From the NCBI GenBank assembly GCA_045604285.1, contig JAZUNS010000171.1, positions 1-9,599 on the forward strand: a stretch of 9,599 bases of DNA, in the 5' to 3' direction. A program made the position numbers and the translations under genes. This document shows, in pieces, positions 7,939-9,599 of the stretch. The stretch comes from SIG636 sp045604285. Its GTDB lineage: Bacteria > Bacillota > Clostridia > Oscillospirales > CAG-382. The notes under the pieces are model-generated. The model worked only from the letters and a program-made list of their open reading frames with translations. It did no database searches and was not told the origin of the DNA. The first letter of the stretch is position 1. Each line of letters opens with the position of its first letter.

Positions 7939-9222
7939 TTAGTTTTGATTGACAGCCCTGTTGACGGCGGCAAGCAAGGACAGATTACCCGTATTCGGTC
8001 GGGTGAGATTCCAATACAGTGCGCCGCTTAAGCCGTATTCGTTAATAAGCCTTAGGCGGGCGTAGATGCTGCGGACGTCCTCAAACCATACCTCGTGCCG
8101 CTGCCCTTCCTTAACGTAGCGGAAATAGGGTGCCTGCGCCGTTTCGTCATACATTATCTCTGCCCCGGTTGAAAGGGCAAGGCTTACCGCCTCTTGGGTT
8201 GAAAGGGAGGGTGCCGCCACGGGGGCTGCGGCGTTATAAGGCAAAGTCCAGTCATTGCCGTAGTTGGATATACCCAGCAGTATTTTTTCGGCAGGCATTT
8301 GGGTAAGAGCGTAGTCTATTACCCGCCGCACCGATTGTATAGGCGATATGGCAAGGGGCGGGCCGAAGGTGTAGCCCCATTCGTAGGTCATAAGCAGCAC
8401 CCGATTTACCGCAGCCGCAACGGCGGCATAGTCGTGCCCTTCGTAAAGGCTACCCGGCTGGTCGCTGCTGGTTTTTGGGGCAAGGGCGGCTATGACGGTG
8501 TAGCCCTCGCCGTTAAGCTTTTGAGTAAGGCCTTGCAAAAATGCGGCGTAGGGGGCGGCGTTTTCCTTGCCGATAAACTCAAAATCCACGTCCAGCCCGT
8601 CATAGCCCTTGGCAGCAAGAGTTGACAGTATCTGCTCCTCTAACACGCTTTGAAGCCGGGGAGAGCTGAGCAAAGTGGTGGCAAGCTGAGTATCGAAGCG
8701 CTCCCCCTCGGTGTAGGTGGAAAGGTGCATCCAAACCCGGGCACCGTAGCGTTTTGCGGTGCTTATAAGGCGGTCGTCCTCTAATTTGTACAAGCTGCCG
8801 TCGTAACGGAATCCGTAAGTAAAGGGGATAAGCACGTTTATAAAGGGTACGGTTTGGTTAAGCAAAGCCTGATTTGTAAAGGGATAGACGTAGCCGCCTA
8901 CGAAGAAGTCAAGGCTTGGCACGTCCCGGTAGCTTATTACAAGCAGTTGCCCGGGGGTTAGGTTTTCGCCCCCGTAAAGGGCGGGGTTTGCCCTAAACAG
9001 AGCGTTTACGGTTACGCCGTAGCTTGCGGCAACGGAGGACAGAGTATCCCCCGCCGCCACTATATGGGTCTGCCGAGGGAAGCGCACTATAAGCGCCTGC
9101 CCCACCGCAAGAGAAGCCGTGGCAGAAAGTCCGTTAAGGTCTGCGATTACGGTAGGCGAAACGCCGTAAAAGGCGCCTATACTTGAAAGGCTTTCGCCCG
9201 ACTTTACGGTATGGATAGACAA
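7939..9222 (-). CDS. sleL: LysM-GH18 spore cortex-lytic N-acetylglucosaminidase, SleL/YaaH-like
   Basis: Predicted to cut N-acetylglucosaminyl bonds in spore cortex peptidoglycan fragments during germination. 427 residues from the chosen start, close to the roughly 430 of Bacillus SleL/YaaH. Two LysM domains (about 2-48 and 51-98) bind peptidoglycan. A GH18 barrel follows from about 105. The catalytic motif YDGLDVDFE is complete (207-215), with E215 the predicted acid and D211/D213 assisting. LMTYEWG (277-283), LGISNYGNDW (316-325) and the late GALYWNL strand are typical of the family. There is no signal peptide, as usual for this family. I choose TTG at 9220-9222, since AAAGAGGTGA ends 5 nt before it and the protein then begins MSIHTVKSGE, directly in LysM. 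A GTG three codons upstream lies inside that ribosome site. A vegetative LysM hydrolase is the main alternative. Confidence 0.9.
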   Translation of the reverse strand: MSIHTVKSGESLSSIGAFYGVSPTVIADLNGLSATASLAVGQALIVRFPRQTHIVAAGDTLSSVAASYGVTVNALFRANPALYGGENLTPGQLLVISYRDVPSLDFFVGGYVYPFTNQALLNQTVPFINVLIPFTYGFRYDGSLYKLEDDRLISTAKRYGARVWMHLSTYTEGERFDTQLATTLLSSPRLQSVLEEQILSTLAAKGYDGLDVDFEFIGKENAAPYAAFLQGLTQKLNGEGYTVIAALAPKTSSDQPGSLYEGHDYAAVAAAVNRVLLMTYEWGYTFGPPLAISPIQSVRRVIDYALTQMPAEKILLGISNYGNDWTLPYNAAAPVAAPSLSTQEAVSLALSTGAEIMYDETAQAPYFRYVKEGQRHEVWFEDVRSIYARLRLINEYGLSGALYWNLTRPNTGNLSLLAAVNRAVNQN

Positions 9223-9227
9223 AAAAA

Positions 9228-9237
9228 TCACCTCTTT
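9228..9237 (-). promoter_or_regulatory. Ribosome binding site of the sleL-like gene, inside a hairpin arm
   Basis: AAAGAGGTGA on the minus strand, 5 nt before TTG. Its AAAGAG part is the 3' arm of the dyad in the adjoining repeat and can pair with CTCTTT at 9249-9254. GTGA stays outside the stem. Confidence 0.7.
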
Positions 9238-9254
9238 GCAGTTTATGCAAAGAG
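9232..9254 (-). promoter_or_regulatory. Leader hairpin that could mask the sleL ribosome site
   Basis: On the minus strand CTCTTTGCA pairs perfectly over 9 bp with TGCAAAGAG around a TAAAC loop. The right arm contains most of the Shine-Dalgarno sequence. If the transcript starts upstream of it, ribosome access would depend on opening this stem. No promoter for the gene could be placed with confidence. Confidence 0.5.
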
Positions 9255-9307
9255 CTCAGTACTGTGAGCCGAGGTTTGTTTTGAACGAAAAATTACGATA
9301 AATTGCA

Positions 9308-9336
9308 GAAAAGTCGGGAAGCTTTCCCGACTTTTC
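9308..9336. repeat. Central hairpin of unit 1
   Basis: Perfect 13-bp inverted repeat, GAAAAGTCGGGAA and TTCCCGACTTTTC, with loop GCT. The A-rich left and T-rich right flanks resemble a two-way terminator. The equivalent hairpin in unit 2 has different stem bases but is also perfect. Confidence 0.85.
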
Positions 9337-9383
9337 AACTTTGTTATAATTGATTTTTTATATTTTTCGTGTTCTGTGCCTTT

Positions 9384-9425
9384 GTCAGCGCCCTGACCTC
9401 TTTGCAGTTTATGCAAAGAGGTCAG
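9384..9425. repeat. Competing hairpins at the unit 1/unit 2 junction
   Basis: CTGAC (9393-9397) can pair with GTCAG on its left (9384-9388, loop CGCC), or form the base of a perfect 14-bp stem (9393-9406 with 9412-9425, loop GTTTA) using GTCAG on its right. The two folds exclude each other. The same arrangement recurs at 9551-9591 with loop CGTT and a 13-bp long stem. Confidence 0.75.
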
Positions 9426-9563
9426 TACTGTGAGCCGAGGTTCGTGTCGAACGAAAAAAGCACGATAAATGCAGAAAATTCAGGGATAATTCCCTGAATT
9501 TTCCACCTTAGAATATACGTATTTTGTTCTTTTTCGTGTTCTGTGCCTTTGTCAGCGTTCTGA
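9397..9563. repeat. Tandem structured repeat, unit 2 (167 bp)
   Basis: Second complete copy, offset 166 bp from unit 1, with the dyad intact. On the plus strand GTTCG-TGT-CGAAC (9440-9452) forms a perfect 5-bp stem. The central hairpin is at 9474-9503, the 27-nt variable segment at 9504-9530 and the 27-nt block at 9531-9557, which is identical to that of unit 1. The plus-strand word GAACGAAAA after the small hairpin could pair at long range with TTTTCGTGTTC of the conserved block across a GT bulge, enclosing the variable part. Confidence 0.85.
9474..9503. repeat. Central hairpin of unit 2
   Basis: Perfect 13-bp inverted repeat, GAAAATTCAGGGA and TCCCTGAATTTTC, with loop TAAT. Compared with unit 1, the stem changes on one arm are matched by changes on the other. 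Confidence 0.85.
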
Positions 9564-9591
9564 CCTCTTTGCAGTTTATGCAAAGAGGTCA
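9564..9591. repeat. Third copy of the opening dyad, array end
   Basis: The dyad (arms 9561-9573 and 9579-9591, loop GTTTA) is intact, but the sequence after GAGGTCA differs from CAGTACTG of the other copies. The array therefore appears to end with this hairpin, just before the window edge. The last eight bases hold nothing recognisable. Confidence 0.75.
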
Positions 9592-9599
9592 AAACAGCT

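Larger units (their letters stand above)
9231..9396. repeat. Tandem structured repeat, unit 1 (166 bp)
   Basis: First copy in the array, abutting the sleL-like gene. On the plus strand it runs: degraded dyad (9 bp left of the 14 in copy 2, with G to C at 9255), CAGTACTG palindrome (9257-9264), a small hairpin GTTTG/TGAAC (9274-9286) that pairs only through two G-U wobbles, central hairpin (9308-9336), 27-nt variable segment (9337-9363), and a conserved 27-nt block (9364-9390) ending in GTCAG. Its left 77 nt differ from unit 2 at only a handful of positions. Confidence 0.85.

Noticed and set aside
6709..8031. 440-residue plus-strand frame opposite pcrA and the intergenic promoter
   Set aside because: It covers the helicase motifs in antisense, crosses the pcrA promoter and runs into the end of the sleL-like gene; no ribosome site or family signature.
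7939..9231. GTG at 9229-9231 as start of the sleL-like gene
   Set aside because: It lies within the Shine-Dalgarno sequence that is well spaced for the TTG at 9220-9222, and it would add three residues before the LysM domain.
9242..9249. Mother-cell sigma-E-like -10 (CATAAACT on the minus strand) for the sleL-like gene
   Set aside because: Transcription from it would start on or after the ribosome site, and no matching -35 is present.
9231..9591. CRISPR array
   Set aside because: The repeated dyads are 166-167 bp apart and the intervening segments are related to each other, unlike unique 30-40 nt spacers; no cas gene in view.
9231..9591. Integron attC array
   Set aside because: The palindromes are near-perfect hairpins without recognisable R'/R'' core sites, and no cassette genes or integrase lie between them.

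Overview
The window looks like a chromosomal segment from a spore-forming, low-to-mid GC Firmicute, most likely a class Clostridia gut-type anaerobe. The evidence is strong AGGAGG-type ribosome sites, TTG starts, a SleL/YaaH-type spore cortex hydrolase, an ammonia-dependent AsnA, and a PcrA helicase with an extra segment after Walker A that I associate from memory with Oscillospirales-like lineages. All six convincing genes are on the minus strand, so the window reads right to left.

Right end (about 9223-9599): 377 bases without a convincing gene, filled by a tandem array of a 166/167-bp unit. There are two full copies plus the opening hairpin of a third. Each unit opens with a strong dyad (CTCTTTGCA, loop GTTTA, TGCAAAGAG). 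A conserved block of about 77 nt follows. Next come a central hairpin whose arms differ between copies but stay perfectly paired, a 27-nt segment unlike between copies but equal in length, and a 27-nt block identical in both copies. The array runs into the start of the spore hydrolase gene, and one dyad arm supplies that gene's Shine-Dalgarno sequence. This is the least ordinary part of the window.

7939-9222: two LysM domains plus a GH18 catalytic domain (sleL/yaaH-like), started from TTG.

7858-7938: an intergenic gap with a clear sigma-A-type promoter (TTGCAA, 17 nt, TATAAT), with a perfect 7-3-7 palindrome over the -35 and spacer.

80-7857: a tight five-gene run with 18-27 nt gaps, each gene with its own ribosome site: pcrA/uvrD helicase, a DUF1015 protein, valS, asnA, and a small zinc-ribbon/DUF4190 membrane protein. 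It reads as one operon mixing DNA repair, tRNA charging and asparagine synthesis, with an uncharacterised family protein inside it. No T-box leader is seen before valS or asnA. A 12-bp hairpin past the last gene may end the transcript.

The coding part is largely ordinary housekeeping sequence. The second-look material is the structured repeat array and its use as the hydrolase leader, the promoter palindrome, and the DUF1015 gene context.
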